NCBI RefSeq assembly: GCF_026341815.1
Contig: NZ_JAPENX010000002.1
Location: 682,001-746,000 of the forward strand
Source of the DNA: Streptomyces sp. NBC_00572
Lineage (GTDB): Bacteria > Actinomycetota > Actinomycetes > Streptomycetales > Streptomycetaceae
Direction of reading: 5' to 3'
DNA length: 64,000 nucleotides
Shown piece after piece: positions 8,524 to 18,151 of this stretch. Below the pieces are notes generated by a model. That model was not told the origin of the DNA. It ran no database searches and saw only the letters and a list, made by a program, of their open reading frames with translations. Position 1 is the stretch's first letter. Every line of letters starts with the position of its first letter. The translations under genes and the position numbers were made by a program.

Positions 8524-10335
8524 GTGGTTCCCTCGATCCTCGACGCCACGGGAGAGCGTGTGCCCCGCTCCACGACCGACCATGCCCCGACGCCCCGCGA
8601 GGGGCGCCGCCCGCGTCTCCGGACAGCGGCGATCGCGACGGGTGTGGTCGCCGTCGCCGCGGGCGGGCTGTACGTGGCGGGACTCGTCGCCACCGGCGAC
8701 GACATATCCGCCGGCACCCGCGTCGGCGGCGTGGACATCGGCGGCATGAGCCGTGCCGACGCCGAGGCCGAGCTGGCGGCCGAGGCCCCGGCCGCGTGGA
8801 GCGCGCCGATACCCGTGCGCGTCGGCGACCGCGCCTCGACCGTGGCGCCGGCGTCCGCCGGCCTCACCGTGGACCTGGCGAAGACCGCCGAGCGCGCGGC
8901 CGATCCCTCCCGCGACCCGTTCACCGTCATCGGGCGACTCTTCTCGTCCGGCGAGCGCGAGATCGACCCGGTCTTCGCGTACGACACGGACAAGGCGAAC
9001 GCCGCCGTGGCCGAGCTGGCCAAGAAGAACGACCGCACGGTGCGCGAGGGGTCCGTGGCCTTCCGCGAGGGCAAGGCCGTCGCGACCCGGCCCGTGACCG
9101 GGCAGAAGCTGGACGCCGGGAAGGCGGTCGAGACGCTGCGCGCCGCCTACCCCGCCACCACCGGCGCCGCGCCCGTCACCCTTCCCGTCGCCCTGACCGA
9201 GCCGAAGCTGTCCGCGGCCGAGGTGACCCGCTTCCTCGACACGTACGCGAAGCCCGCCGTCTCCGGCCCGGTGACGCTCACCGCGGGCCAGGACCGGCTC
9301 CGGATCTCCGCCGCGACCCTCGGCGATCACCTCGCCGTGAAGAACGAGAACGGCCGGCTGACCGCCGCCCTCGACGCCGAGGCGCTGCTGCGCGACCCGG
9401 ACGTGGCGGACCCGATCTCCTCCCTGACGGGCGCGCCCGTCGAGGCGACCCTCGGCGTACGGGACGGCAAGGCCGTCGTGGAGTCGGAGGGCAGGCCAGG
9501 GCACGAGGTGACCGCGAAGGCCCTCGGTGACGCCGTGCGCCCGCTGCTCACCCAGTCGGGTACCGCCGCCCGTACCGCCGCCGTGGCCACGACGGTCACC
9601 CAGCCCGAGCTGACGTCCGAGTCCCTCGCGCGGCTCGGGATCACCGAGCAGATGTCGACGTTCACGGTGAACTTCCCGAGCGCTCCCTACCGGACGACGA
9701 ACATCGGCCGGGCCGCCGAGCTCATCAACGGCTCGATCGTGCAGCCCGGCGAGGTGTGGAGCTTCAACGAGACGGTCGGCGAGCGCACCCCGGACAACGG
9801 CTTCGTCGACGGCACGATGATCCTCGACGGCCAGTACCGCTCCGCGCCCGGCGGTGGTGTGTCGGCGATGGCCACCACCATGTTCAACGCCATGTTCTTC
9901 GCCGGTGTGAAGCCCGTCGAGTACGGCGCCCACTCCTTCTACATCGAGCGATACCCGGCCGGCCGCGAGGCGACCGTCGCCTGGGGCCAGCTCGACCTGA
10001 AGTTCCGCAACGACTCCGGGAAGCCGATCTACATCAAGGCGGGCGCGACGGACTCGTCCGTCACCGTGAGCTTCCTCGGGACGAAGAAGTACGACTCGGT
10101 GGAGGCGGTCGCCGGAGAGCGCACCAACCTCACGGAGCCGAAGAAGGCCGAGGGCACCGGCAAGGCCTGTGTGCCGCAGCCGCCGCTGGAGGGCTTCGAC
10201 ATCTCGGTGGACCGGGTGTTCAAGAACGGCGGCGCCGAGGTCAAGCGGGAGACCTTCAAGACCCACTACACCCCGCGCGACGAGGTCACCTGCAAGCCGG
10301 TCGACAATCCCGACAAGGAGACGGACGCGAGGTGA
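8524..10335 (+). CDS. VanW-family cell-wall protein
   Basis: A 603-residue membrane-anchored protein. After a basic N terminus there is one membrane segment (AAIATGVVAVAAGGLYVAGLV, about residues 38-58). Repeated peptidoglycan-binding-type domains with the GGVDIGGMSRADAEAEL motif span about 65-380. The VanW domain follows from about 385 (TNIGRAAELINGSIVQPGEVWSFNETVG, then GGGVSAMATTMFNA). The family occurs in vancomycin-resistance clusters and widely in Gram-positives, and its precise reaction is unsettled. GTG at 8524 gives the full length; the GTG at 8560 sits nearer a GGAGA sequence and is an alternative. A hairpin lies just downstream. Confidence 0.88.
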   Translation: MVPSILDATGERVPRSTTDHAPTPREGRRPRLRTAAIATGVVAVAAGGLYVAGLVATGDDISAGTRVGGVDIGGMSRADAEAELAAEAPAAWSAPIPVRVGDRASTVAPASAGLTVDLAKTAERAADPSRDPFTVIGRLFSSGEREIDPVFAYDTDKANAAVAELAKKNDRTVREGSVAFREGKAVATRPVTGQKLDAGKAVETLRAAYPATTGAAPVTLPVALTEPKLSAAEVTRFLDTYAKPAVSGPVTLTAGQDRLRISAATLGDHLAVKNENGRLTAALDAEALLRDPDVADPISSLTGAPVEATLGVRDGKAVVESEGRPGHEVTAKALGDAVRPLLTQSGTAARTAAVATTVTQPELTSESLARLGITEQMSTFTVNFPSAPYRTTNIGRAAELINGSIVQPGEVWSFNETVGERTPDNGFVDGTMILDGQYRSAPGGGVSAMATTMFNAMFFAGVKPVEYGAHSFYIERYPAGREATVAWGQLDLKFRNDSGKPIYIKAGATDSSVTVSFLGTKKYDSVEAVAGERTNLTEPKKAEGTGKACVPQPPLEGFDISVDRVFKNGGAEVKRETFKTHYTPRDEVTCKPVDNPDKETDAR

Positions 10336-10359
10336 CCGGCATGCGGCCGGTGGGGAGAC

Positions 10360-10379
10360 AGACACCCGGAAGGGTGTCT
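10360..10379 (+). terminator. Stem-loop after the VanW gene
   Basis: AGACACCC and GGGTGTCT form a perfect 8-bp stem around a GGAA tetraloop, followed by TCCC. It lies 25 bp after the VanW stop and before the serine hydrolase gene. The tail is short, as is usual in Streptomyces. Confidence 0.6.
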
Positions 10380-10458
10380 TCCCGCACGGCCGGGGCATGA
10401 CTCCGGAGCACGGCCCACCAGGCCAGGGCCGCCCGCAACCGTCCGGAGGCCCGCCTTG

Positions 10459-11487
10459 GTGCAGCGCAGCGACCCTTTCGAGCGGCTCCTCGGCGACGCC
10501 GTCCGCGCGGGTGTGTGCCCCGGCATGGTCTGGGCCGTGGGTGATGCCCGTACGACGGTGTCCGAAGGGGCGGTCGGCCTGCTCGACCCGGCACGGCCCG
10601 GTGAACCGATGCGCCACGACACGCTGTTCGACGTGGCGAGCCTCACCAAGATCCTCGCCGTCTGGGCGGTGATCGGCACCCTCGTCGACGCCGGGAAGCT
10701 CGATCCGGCGGCCCCGCTGGGCAGTTACTGGCCCGAGGCGGCGGCACGGCCCCTCGCCCGCGCGACGGCGCACCACCTCCTCACGCACACCGCGGGCCTG
10801 CCGCTGCGCGCCAACCTCCGGCACCTGTACGGCTCCGACCCGCAGGACGTCCGGGACGGCGTGCTCGCCGAGCAGCTGCGGCACCGGCCCGGGGAGGCCG
10901 TCGCGTACACCGACCGGGCGGCGCTGATCCTCGGCTATCTCGCCGAGCACCTCACCCGCCGTCCGCTCCCCCGACTCGCCGAGGAGCGGGTCTGGACCCC
11001 GCTCGCCCTGGTGGAGACCCGGTACGGCCCGCTGCCCGCCGCGCTCAAGGACCGGTGCGCTCCCACCGAGTACGACGAGGAGACCGGAACGCATCTCAAG
11101 GGCACCGTCCACGACTTCTCCGCCCGGCTGCTCGGCGGCGCCTGCGGGATCGCGGGGGTCTTCACGACCACGGCCGACGTCGGACGGTTCCTGCGCCACC
11201 TCCTCGTCCCGGTGCCCGGTACCTTCTCCGCCGACTGGACGGCCGACTCGCTGCGCGTCCACACCGGCGAACTCGACCCGCCGCGCGGCCTGTTCTGGCA
11301 TCCGGCGCCGGGCACGGAGCCCCCGGACGACGTCTGGTCGCACTTCGGCTTCACCGGGACGGGCATGTGGGTGTCACCGTCCCGCGGGCGCTGGGCGGTC
11401 CTGCTCACCAACCGCCTCCACCTCACCCGCGACCCCGGCCCGCTCGCCCGCGTCAGGGATGTGTTCCGGGCCCTCGCGTTCCCGTGA
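10459..11487 (+). CDS. Serine hydrolase, beta-lactamase/class C fold
   Basis: A 342-residue protein of the beta-lactamase-related esterase/D-aminopeptidase superfamily. The nucleophile motif SxxK is SLTK (FDVASLTKILAV), the second motif corresponds to YTD in VAYTDRAALIL, and the third to HFGFTGTGMW. GTG at 10459 is taken as start, with GGAGG nine bases before; a TTG three bases earlier is possible. There is no clear signal peptide, so it probably acts in the cytoplasm on an ester or amide. A role in cell-wall metabolism beside VanW is possible but unproven. Confidence 0.87.
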   Translation: MQRSDPFERLLGDAVRAGVCPGMVWAVGDARTTVSEGAVGLLDPARPGEPMRHDTLFDVASLTKILAVWAVIGTLVDAGKLDPAAPLGSYWPEAAARPLARATAHHLLTHTAGLPLRANLRHLYGSDPQDVRDGVLAEQLRHRPGEAVAYTDRAALILGYLAEHLTRRPLPRLAEERVWTPLALVETRYGPLPAALKDRCAPTEYDEETGTHLKGTVHDFSARLLGGACGIAGVFTTTADVGRFLRHLLVPVPGTFSADWTADSLRVHTGELDPPRGLFWHPAPGTEPPDDVWSHFGFTGTGMWVSPSRGRWAVLLTNRLHLTRDPGPLARVRDVFRALAFP

Positions 11488-11653
11488 CCGCCCCACGAAA
11501 TCGACGCGCCTCCCCACGGCGACTCCGCGACTGGCCGCGCCTCCTTCCTGGCCCCGCGCCCGTGGCCCTCCGGTGAGGGACTCTGCGCGATCGAGATCGG
11601 CATCCGGGAGCGGCTGCGCCGGGATCAGGGGTAGGGGACACTCCGCCGTCGGC

Positions 11654-12196
11654 TCAGTGGTAGACGTCGATCACCAGTCGGCTGGGGCTGGTGAGGGTGA
11701 AGACGCGGTAGCTGCTGTAGTCGCCCACGGCCAGGCCGAAGCTGAAGTAGCCCTCGTGCCCGCCGGCGAGGCCGTACCCCTTCACAGCGGGGAGGGCGAG
11801 CTCCTGCACGGCGGGGCCGGTGAACGACGCCTGACCGGAGGTCGTCCGGTTGTCGACCCCCATCAGCTCGACGTTCAGGTAGGTCTTGCCCTCCAGGGGA
11901 AGGCGCCTGGGTTCCCCTTCTGCGGTGTTGGTGTAGATGCCGCTCGTGTTGGTCCACGTCTCCAGGACCGTGGGTACGCCGGGACCGCCGAGGTCGACCA
12001 CGACCCGGTCGAAGTCCGGGTGGGCGCCGGTCCGTACGGCGAGGAAGCAGCTCGACGCGCACTCCGGCGTGACGGAGACGGCGGCCGGAGCGGCGGTCGA
12101 GGCGGCCGTGGCCGTCGGCACGGGGCCGGCGAGCAGGGCGGACGCCAGGGCCCCACCGACGGCGAGGCGGCGCAGGGACGGGGCGGACAGGGGCAT
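11654..12196 (-). CDS. Secreted AMIN-like domain protein
   Basis: A 180-residue exported protein. A signal peptide (RRLAVGGALASALLAGPVPTATA) ends near residue 31, and a single beta-rich domain fills the rest (FDRVVVDLGGPGVP, YRVFTLTSPSRLVIDVYH). This pattern, a conserved VVVDL strand early and LVIDVYH at the very end, fits the AMIN-like family of actinobacterial secreted proteins, thought to bind cell-wall material. A Cys pair (ECASSC) near the mature N terminus may form a disulfide. Function beyond that is unknown. Confidence 0.75.
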   Translation of the reverse strand: MPLSAPSLRRLAVGGALASALLAGPVPTATAASTAAPAAVSVTPECASSCFLAVRTGAHPDFDRVVVDLGGPGVPTVLETWTNTSGIYTNTAEGEPRRLPLEGKTYLNVELMGVDNRTTSGQASFTGPAVQELALPAVKGYGLAGGHEGYFSFGLAVGDYSSYRVFTLTSPSRLVIDVYH

Positions 12197-12399
12197 GCCT
12201 GACTCCGTTAGGTGTAAGGGGGGTTGAGGCGGTGACAGGGGGGGGCTGGACCGCCGACGACCTGAACCCTAGAGCCGGTTTCCCGCCCTCCCCCGTCCCA
12301 TGCGTCCCCGGGACGTCCCGGGGGTTCCCGCGCGGCTCGCTCGGCCCTCACCACCCGCCCGGCCCTCACCGCCCGCAGGGCCCTCTCGGCCCCCGCGGC

Positions 12400-15399
12400 T
12401 CACTCCGCGTCGGGGAGGGCGGCGAGACCTTCGAGGCTCTCGTCGATCCGTTTGGCCAGGTTGTGCGTACGGGCCAACTCCAGACAGGTCTCCCAGGTCG
12501 CGCGGGCGACGTCCCACTCCCCGAAGTGGTGGTGGGCGCGGGCCGTGAAGACCAGGCAGTCGGCCGTCCCTCCGGCGTCCTCCATCCGGTGCCGGATGCC
12601 GAGCGCCTCCGCGAGGGCCGCGAAGGCCTCGTCGCGGCGACCGAGACCGCGCTGGATGTCGCCGTACTTGGTGAGGGAGGTCGCCAGGAAGAGCCAGTGG
12701 CCGTCGGCGCGCAGCAGCTCGACCACCCGCAGCATGTCCGCGGCCGCCTGCTCGAAGTCTCCGAGCAGCTGGCGGGCGTCCGCGATCCTGCTGAGCACGA
12801 GCGCCTCGCCGCGGGTGTTGCCGGCCTCCCGGTAGAGGTCGCGGGAGGCTTCGGCGTACGCGAGTGCCTGCTCGGCGTCCTCGATCTGGGAGTAGAGGGA
12901 CGACAGGTTGCCGAGGATGGAGGCCCGGGCGAGCACGTCACCGCGCGCGGTGAACAGCTCCAGGGCGATGCGGAGGTGTGCGAGGCAGGCCTCGTTGCGG
13001 TAGGCCATGCCGTGGGCGACGGCCATCCGCCGGTGCAGCCACGCCTGGCCGAGCGTGTCGTCGTGGGCGCGGGCGATGTCCATCGCCTGTCCGAGACAGG
13101 TGTCCCATTCCGACGTCCACCAATGCGTACCGGCGTATCCGAACAGCCCCACGGCGAGCCGCCACGCCATGCCGGAGCGGCCCAGTTCCCCGGCGAGGGT
13201 GAGGGCGTCCCGGATGGCGGGGAGTTCCCTGGCCGTCCATCGGATCGCCTCGTCGTCGTCGGCGAACTCGGGCAGCGACAGGGGTTTCCCGGTCTCCCGC
13301 TCCAGCGGCGGCGGGGACTGGGTCTCCCGGGTTGCGGCGCGCGACGCCGCCGCGAGGGCCGTGACGTACCAGGAGAGCAGCCGGAGGGTGGCGGCGAGGA
13401 GCTCGGCCTCCGTGTCCTCCTCCTCGCCGCGCTGCCACGCGTACTCGCCGAGGAGGTCGTGGAGCACGTACCGGTCGGGCTCGGGGTTGAGGACGAGGTG
13501 GGCGTCGGCCAGGACGTCGAGCACGGCGGCGGCGCGGGGCTCGGTGACGTCGAGGAGCGCGGCGGTGGACTGCGGGGTGACCTGGTGGCCCGACCACGCC
13601 CGGCCGAGGAGCCGGAAGGCCCGCGCCGCCTCGCGCTCCAGGGGCTGATCGCTGTCGCGCATGGCCACGTAACTCATGGCGAAGGTCCGCTGGACGTCGA
13701 AGGTGCCCATGGTGAGGGTCTCCAGGCGGCCCTGGTGCGGGGTGAGCCGTTTCGCCAGGAGTGCGAGGGGCCAGGAGGGACGGGAGGCGAGCCGGCCGCC
13801 GACGATGTGCAGTGCGAGGGGCAGGCCCCCGCAGGCGGCCATGATGTCGGCCAGCGCCTCCGGCTCGTGCCGTACCCGATCGGCGCCCGCGAGTTTGGCG
13901 AGGAGCGCGTGCTGGTCGGCCGCGGGCAGCGGGGCCAGCGGGACCCTTACGGAGCCCGGCAGGTCGGCGAGCAGCTGCCGGCTGGTGATGAGGGCGGCGC
14001 TCGGCCCGCCGGCCGGGAGGAGGGGCGCCACGTGGTCGGCGTTGCGCGCGTTGTCGAGGACCAGCAGGACACGGCGCTCGGCGAGCGCCGCGCGGAGGAG
14101 CAGGGCGCGGTCGTCGGTGTCGTCGGGCAGGGAGTCGTGGTGCACGCCGAGGTCCGAGAGGAAGCGGGCGAGCAGTTCGTGGGCCGTGCGGGCGCCGTGG
14201 ACGCAGTAGCCGCGCAGGTCGGCGTAGAGGGCCCCGTCGGGGAAGGCCTCGCGCAGGCGGTGGGCCACGTGGACGGCGAGGGCGGTCTTGCCGACACCGC
14301 CCATGCCGGAGATGACGACGGGTCTGATGCGGGCGGGTGCGGCAGCGGCGGGTCCGCCGGGGGCGGGCAGCTCGTCGGGGCGGCCGTCGGCCCGGTCGGT
14401 CTCGCCGCCGTCCCGCCCGTCGACGTCGCCGCCGGTACGCCCTGCGGTGCCGCCATCGGTGCCGCCGCCCGCGCCCTCCCCTTCGCCGGCGCCCGTCCCG
14501 GTCTTCTCCGCCCCGCCGAGCAGCGCTCGTATCGCCGCCGCCTCGGCCTCCCTGCCGGTGAAGGCGTCGCCCTCGCAGGGCAGCTGGAAGGGCGGCCGGG
14601 GCGCGGCGAGACGGGTATGGGCGCGCGGGTGGGGCGCCGGTTCGCCGGCGAGGACCTCCTGGTGGGCCCGCTGGACGGCGGCGCTCGGTTCCGTGCCGAG
14701 CTCCTCGACGAGGCTGCGGCGCAGCCGGTGGTAGACGGAGAAGGCCTCGGCCTGGCGGCCGGACCGGTACAGCGCCAGCATGAGCCGCCGGTGGAATCCC
14801 TCCCGCAGGGGATGCTCGGCCGCCAGCGTGCTGAGCGGGGCGACGGCCTCGTGGTGCCGCCCGAGCCCGAGCTCTGCGTCGAAGCTCCATTCGAGGGCCT
14901 GCAGGCGGGCCTCCGCGAGCTGGTGGACGCGGAGCGCGGGCCCCTCGGTGTCGGCGAAGGGGGCCAGGTCGGCGAGGGGCGTGCCGCGCCACAGGGGCAT
15001 GGCGAGCGCGGTCTCGCGCCGGACCTCCTCCCAGTCCTCCCGGCGGTGGGCGTGCCGTACGGCCCTGACCCGGGCCTCGAAGAGGTCGGCGTCGAGCTCG
15101 CCCTCGTCGACGAGCAGCTGATAGCCGGGGGCCACGGTGCGCAGCCGCTCGTCGGTCCCGTCGTCCAGGGCGGCCAGGACGCGGCGCAGCCGGGTGAGGT
15201 GGTTGGCGAGGGCGGCGTCGGCGCTGGCGGGCACGGAGGCGCCCCACAGGGCCTCCTTGAGGGCGTCCCGGGACACCGCTCGGTTCGCCTGGAGCAGCAG
15301 TGCCGCGAGGAGGACCCGGACCTTGGGTCCGGTCACGGGACGCAGTTCTGTCCCGTCGTGGACGACGAGCGATCCGAGCAGCCCGAACTTCACCACCAT
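12400..15399 (-). CDS. AfsR/SARP-family regulator with NB-ARC and TPR domains
   Basis: A 999-residue regulator of the large SARP type. Residues about 1-100 are an OmpR-like winged helix (GPKVRVLLAALLLQANRAVSRDAL), then a bacterial transcriptional activation domain to about 255. A Gly/Asp-rich insert precedes an NB-ARC ATPase with P-loop GMGGVGKTALAV and Walker B RVLLVLDNA. The C-terminal third is tetratricopeptide-like. AfsR-type proteins activate secondary metabolism or development through direct heptamer repeats, with ATP hydrolysis and phosphorylation tuning activity. No biosynthetic cluster adjoins it; it is divergent from the GAPDH gene over a 137-bp gap, so it may be a global-type regulator. 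Confidence 0.93.
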   Translation of the reverse strand: MVVKFGLLGSLVVHDGTELRPVTGPKVRVLLAALLLQANRAVSRDALKEALWGASVPASADAALANHLTRLRRVLAALDDGTDERLRTVAPGYQLLVDEGELDADLFEARVRAVRHAHRREDWEEVRRETALAMPLWRGTPLADLAPFADTEGPALRVHQLAEARLQALEWSFDAELGLGRHHEAVAPLSTLAAEHPLREGFHRRLMLALYRSGRQAEAFSVYHRLRRSLVEELGTEPSAAVQRAHQEVLAGEPAPHPRAHTRLAAPRPPFQLPCEGDAFTGREAEAAAIRALLGGAEKTGTGAGEGEGAGGGTDGGTAGRTGGDVDGRDGGETDRADGRPDELPAPGGPAAAAPARIRPVVISGMGGVGKTALAVHVAHRLREAFPDGALYADLRGYCVHGARTAHELLARFLSDLGVHHDSLPDDTDDRALLLRAALAERRVLLVLDNARNADHVAPLLPAGGPSAALITSRQLLADLPGSVRVPLAPLPAADQHALLAKLAGADRVRHEPEALADIMAACGGLPLALHIVGGRLASRPSWPLALLAKRLTPHQGRLETLTMGTFDVQRTFAMSYVAMRDSDQPLEREAARAFRLLGRAWSGHQVTPQSTAALLDVTEPRAAAVLDVLADAHLVLNPEPDRYVLHDLLGEYAWQRGEEEDTEAELLAATLRLLSWYVTALAAASRAATRETQSPPPLERETGKPLSLPEFADDDEAIRWTARELPAIRDALTLAGELGRSGMAWRLAVGLFGYAGTHWWTSEWDTCLGQAMDIARAHDDTLGQAWLHRRMAVAHGMAYRNEACLAHLRIALELFTARGDVLARASILGNLSSLYSQIEDAEQALAYAEASRDLYREAGNTRGEALVLSRIADARQLLGDFEQAAADMLRVVELLRADGHWLFLATSLTKYGDIQRGLGRRDEAFAALAEALGIRHRMEDAGGTADCLVFTARAHHHFGEWDVARATWETCLELARTHNLAKRIDESLEGLAALPDAE

Positions 15400-15474
15400 G
15401 CCCCCGCATCAAGGTAGGCGGGCCGCCCGACCGGAGGCGGATCCCGACGGCCCCATCGTACGGTTCGGCACCCC

Positions 15475-15505
15475 TTGATTGATCAAACCGGCCGGGGGTT
15501 ACCAT
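15475..15505 (+). promoter_or_regulatory. Candidate gap promoter with a 12-bp palindrome
   Basis: TTGATTGATCAA (15475-15486) is a near-perfect palindrome in a GC-rich gap. It provides -35-like TTGATT, and a TANNNT-type -10, TACCAT, lies at 15500-15505 (19-bp spacer). This would start transcription about 25 bases before the GAPDH GTG. The palindrome overlapping the -35 could also be an operator shared with the divergent SARP gene. Confidence 0.4.
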
Positions 15506-15536
15506 ATGAGCGCCGCCTAGCTCGAAAGATAAACTT

Positions 15537-16982
15537 GTGACTGTCAATGACGACTCGTTCACCAGCTGGAAGAACCGCGAGGAGATCGCGGAGTCGATGA
15601 TCCCGATCATCGGGAAGCTGCACCGGGAGCAGGACATCACCGTCCTGGTCCACAGCCGCTCCCTGGTGAACAAGTCGGTGGTCAGCATCCTGAAGACCCA
15701 CCGGTTCGCCCGCCAGATCGCCGGCGAGGAGCTGTCGGTCACCGAGACGCTTCCGTTCCTCCAGACGCTCACCACCCTCGATCTCGGCCCGTCCCAGATC
15801 GACATCGGCATGCTGGCCGCCGAGTACAAGACCGACAACCGCGGTCTCACGGTGGAGGAGTTCACCGCCGAGGCCGTCGCCGGGGCCACGGGCGAGAACA
15901 AGATGGAGCGCCGTGACGGCCGTGACGTCGTTCTCTACGGCTTCGGCCGCATCGGCCGCCTCGTCGCCCGCCTCCTCATCGAGAAGGCCGGTTCGGGCAA
16001 CGGTCTGCGCCTGCGCGCGATCGTCGTCCGCGGCGGCGGTGAGCAGGACCTGGTGAAGCGCGCCTCGCTGCTGCGCCGTGACTCCATCCACGGTCAGTTC
16101 CAGGGCACGATCACGGTCGACGAGGCGAACAGCACGATCGTCGCCAACGGCAACACGATCAAGGTGATCTACGCCAACGACCCCTCCGAGGTCGACTACA
16201 CGGCGTACGGCATCGAGAACGCCATCCTGATCGACAACACCGGCAAGTGGCGCGACCGCGAGGGCCTGTCGAAGCACCTGCGCCCCGGCATCGACAAGGT
16301 CGTCCTGACCGCGCCCGGCAAGGGTGACGTGCCGAACATCGTGCACGGCGTCAACCACGACACGATCAAGCCGGACGAGCAGATCCTGTCCTGCGCCTCC
16401 TGCACCACCAACGCGATCGTGCCGCCGCTGAAGGCGATGGACGACGAGTACGGCGTGCTGCGCGGTCACGTGGAGACGGTCCACTCGTTCACGAACGACC
16501 AGAACCTCCTGGACAACTACCACAAGGCCGACCGCCGCGGCCGTTCCGCGCCGCTCAACATGGTGATCACCGAGACCGGTGCCGCCTCGGCCGTCGCCAA
16601 GGCGCTGCCGGAGCTGAAGGCCCCGATCACGGGCAGCTCGATCCGCGTCCCCGTCCCGGACGTCTCGATCGCGATCCTGAGCCTGCGCCTGGGCCGCGAG
16701 ACCACCCGCGACGAGGTCCTCGAGTACCTCCGGGACGTCTCGCTGCACTCGCCGCTGAAGCGTCAGATCGACTTCACCACGGCCCCCGACGCCGTCTCGA
16801 TGGACTTCGTGGGCTCGCGCCACGCGTCGATCGTCGACGCCGGCGCGACCAAGGTCGACGGCGACAACGCGATCCTCTACCTGTGGTACGACAACGAGTT
16901 CGGCTACTCGTGCCAGGTCATCCGGGTCGTCCAGCACGTCTCCGGCGTGGAGTACCCGACCTTCCCGGCTCCGGCGGTCTGA
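15537..16982 (+). CDS. gap: Glyceraldehyde-3-phosphate dehydrogenase, long form with N-terminal extension
   Basis: A 481-residue enzyme that oxidises glyceraldehyde 3-phosphate with NAD(P) and phosphate in glycolysis or gluconeogenesis. The Rossmann start is YGFGRIGRLVARLL near residue 131 and the catalytic cysteine is Cys289 in SCASCTTNA. A helical extension of about 125 residues precedes the dehydrogenase; ordinary GAPDHs have about 335 residues, and this longer class is common in Streptomyces as a second GAPDH. GTG at 15537 is used; its ribosome site (GAAAGA) is weak. A very strong terminator follows. Confidence 0.94.
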   Translation: MTVNDDSFTSWKNREEIAESMIPIIGKLHREQDITVLVHSRSLVNKSVVSILKTHRFARQIAGEELSVTETLPFLQTLTTLDLGPSQIDIGMLAAEYKTDNRGLTVEEFTAEAVAGATGENKMERRDGRDVVLYGFGRIGRLVARLLIEKAGSGNGLRLRAIVVRGGGEQDLVKRASLLRRDSIHGQFQGTITVDEANSTIVANGNTIKVIYANDPSEVDYTAYGIENAILIDNTGKWRDREGLSKHLRPGIDKVVLTAPGKGDVPNIVHGVNHDTIKPDEQILSCASCTTNAIVPPLKAMDDEYGVLRGHVETVHSFTNDQNLLDNYHKADRRGRSAPLNMVITETGAASAVAKALPELKAPITGSSIRVPVPDVSIAILSLRLGRETTRDEVLEYLRDVSLHSPLKRQIDFTTAPDAVSMDFVGSRHASIVDAGATKVDGDNAILYLWYDNEFGYSCQVIRVVQHVSGVEYPTFPAPAV

Positions 16983-17002
16983 TCTTCACTCCGCTCGACA
17001 GC

Positions 17003-17047
17003 ACGGCGGCGCGCCGCACTCCCTCCGGGGGTGCGGCGCGCCGCCGT
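17003..17047 (+). terminator. Strong terminator of gap
   Basis: GGCGGCGCGCCGCAC at 17005-17019 and its exact complement at 17031-17045 form a 15-bp stem, extended by two further pairs, around an 11-base loop. It begins about 20 bases after the gap stop. Confidence 0.85.
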
Positions 17048-17130
17048 TCCGCGTCCCCCGCTGTCCGCACCCACCCACTCCCCTCACTCCCCCGCGAACC
17101 GACCGCTGTCGCCGGGGCGTCCCTCCCCTC

Positions 17131-18027
17131 ATGGACACGTTCACGCACGGGATACGTCAGCTGCTGCGGTTCGCGGCGCTGGAGGCGCGCTGCTGCGCCT
17201 TCGCCGTGGCGCTCGTCGGCGGGATCGCGGTCTCGTCGCTGCTGCCCGACCTTCCGGTCGCCCGCTACGACCTGCTGCTGCTGTACGGCATCGGGCTCAC
17301 CGTCCTGGCGTGGAAGGTCGGGTGGGACAGCGGCCGGGACGTCGCCGTGATCGCCGGCTGCCATGTCATCGGCCTGCTCTTCGAGTTGGTCAAGGTGAGG
17401 ATGGGCTCGTGGAGTTACCCGGAGGAGGCGTTGACGAAGGTCGGCGGGGTGCCGCTGTACGGCGGGTTCCTCTACGCGGCGCTCGGCAGTTACGTCTGCC
17501 GGGCCTGGCGCCTGCTCGACCTGCGGCTGACGGGCTACCGGCCGCGCGTGACGGCCGTCCTCGCCGGTGCCGTGTACGTGAACTTCTTCAGCCACCACTG
17601 GCTGCCCGACGCCCGCTGGGCCCTGGCGGCACTGCTCCTCGCGGCGACGGCGGGCACCTGGGTGCGGTTCCGGGTCGGCGAGCGGGACCACCGGATGCCA
17701 CTGGCCCTGTCGTTCGCCCTGATCGGCTTCTTCCTCTGGGTCGCGGAGAACGCGGCCACGTACGTCGGCGCCTGGAGCTACCCGAACCAGCTGGACGGCT
17801 GGCAGCCGGTGTCCCCCGCCAAGTTCGGCGCGTGGGCCCTGCTGATCACGGTCACGTTCGTCCTGACGGCCCACCGCGCCAGGACGCCCGCCGCCGGCCC
17901 GCGGGGAAATGCGGCCGCCGACGCGCCGACGGCCTATTCGACAATTTCGTGCATGCCCACAGGGGACGTGGTACAGTCGACAGCAGTTGCAGTCGTGGTT
18001 CCCAAAGAAACTTACAAGTGCCTTTGA
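17131..18027 (+). CDS. DUF817 integral membrane protein
   Basis: A 298-residue protein with about eight membrane segments and the features of the DUF817 family: the WSYPEEA and GAWSYPNQ motifs, VNFFSHHWLPDARW, and a charged loop GERDHRMP. The function of the family is unknown. After HRARTP near residue 250 the sequence becomes non-hydrophobic and reads through the region where the cspA promoter and leader appear to lie. The stop codon sits inside the leader hairpin, so the last 30-40 residues are probably non-conserved tail. Confidence 0.85.
   Translation: MDTFTHGIRQLLRFAALEARCCAFAVALVGGIAVSSLLPDLPVARYDLLLLYGIGLTVLAWKVGWDSGRDVAVIAGCHVIGLLFELVKVRMGSWSYPEEALTKVGGVPLYGGFLYAALGSYVCRAWRLLDLRLTGYRPRVTAVLAGAVYVNFFSHHWLPDARWALAALLLAATAGTWVRFRVGERDHRMPLALSFALIGFFLWVAENAATYVGAWSYPNQLDGWQPVSPAKFGAWALLITVTFVLTAHRARTPAAGPRGNAAADAPTAYSTISCMPTGDVVQSTAVAVVVPKETYKCL
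17966..17977 (+). promoter_or_regulatory. Candidate extended -10 promoter for cspA
   Basis: TGGTACAGT ending at 17977 fits an extended -10 (TGN followed by TACAGT). Transcription from about 17984 would give a leader of about 168 bases before the cspA start, a length like those of other bacterial cold-shock genes. No good -35 is visible, which is usual for extended -10 promoters. Confidence 0.4.
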
Positions 18028-18050
18028 CGATTCGACATCGTCAGGCACTT
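18016..18050 (+). terminator. Hairpin with U-rich tail between DUF817 and cspA (terminator or cold-shock leader element)
   Basis: AAGTGCC (18016) pairs with GGCACTT (ending 18050), and TGACGAT pairs with ATCGTCA inside, with a two-base bulge and a TCGAC loop. TCTGTGTTTT follows directly. This is a proper intrinsic terminator shape with a rare U-rich tail for this genome. The DUF817 stop codon lies in its left arm. It lies downstream of the candidate cspA promoter, so it may act as an attenuator in the cold-shock leader. Confidence 0.7.
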
Positions 18051-18151
18051 TCTGTGTTTTCGGTGCAGTTTTCCGGACGGGGCAATCATCACGGCGACTC
18101 CGGGTTTCGCACAGTGCGGACCCCTGGGCTACGCCCCGAAGGAGATTTGAC

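Noticed and set aside
8430..10400. Overlapping plus-strand frames across the VanW gene.
   Set aside because: They are out-of-frame shadows; the VanW frame has the signal anchor, repeated domains and family motifs.
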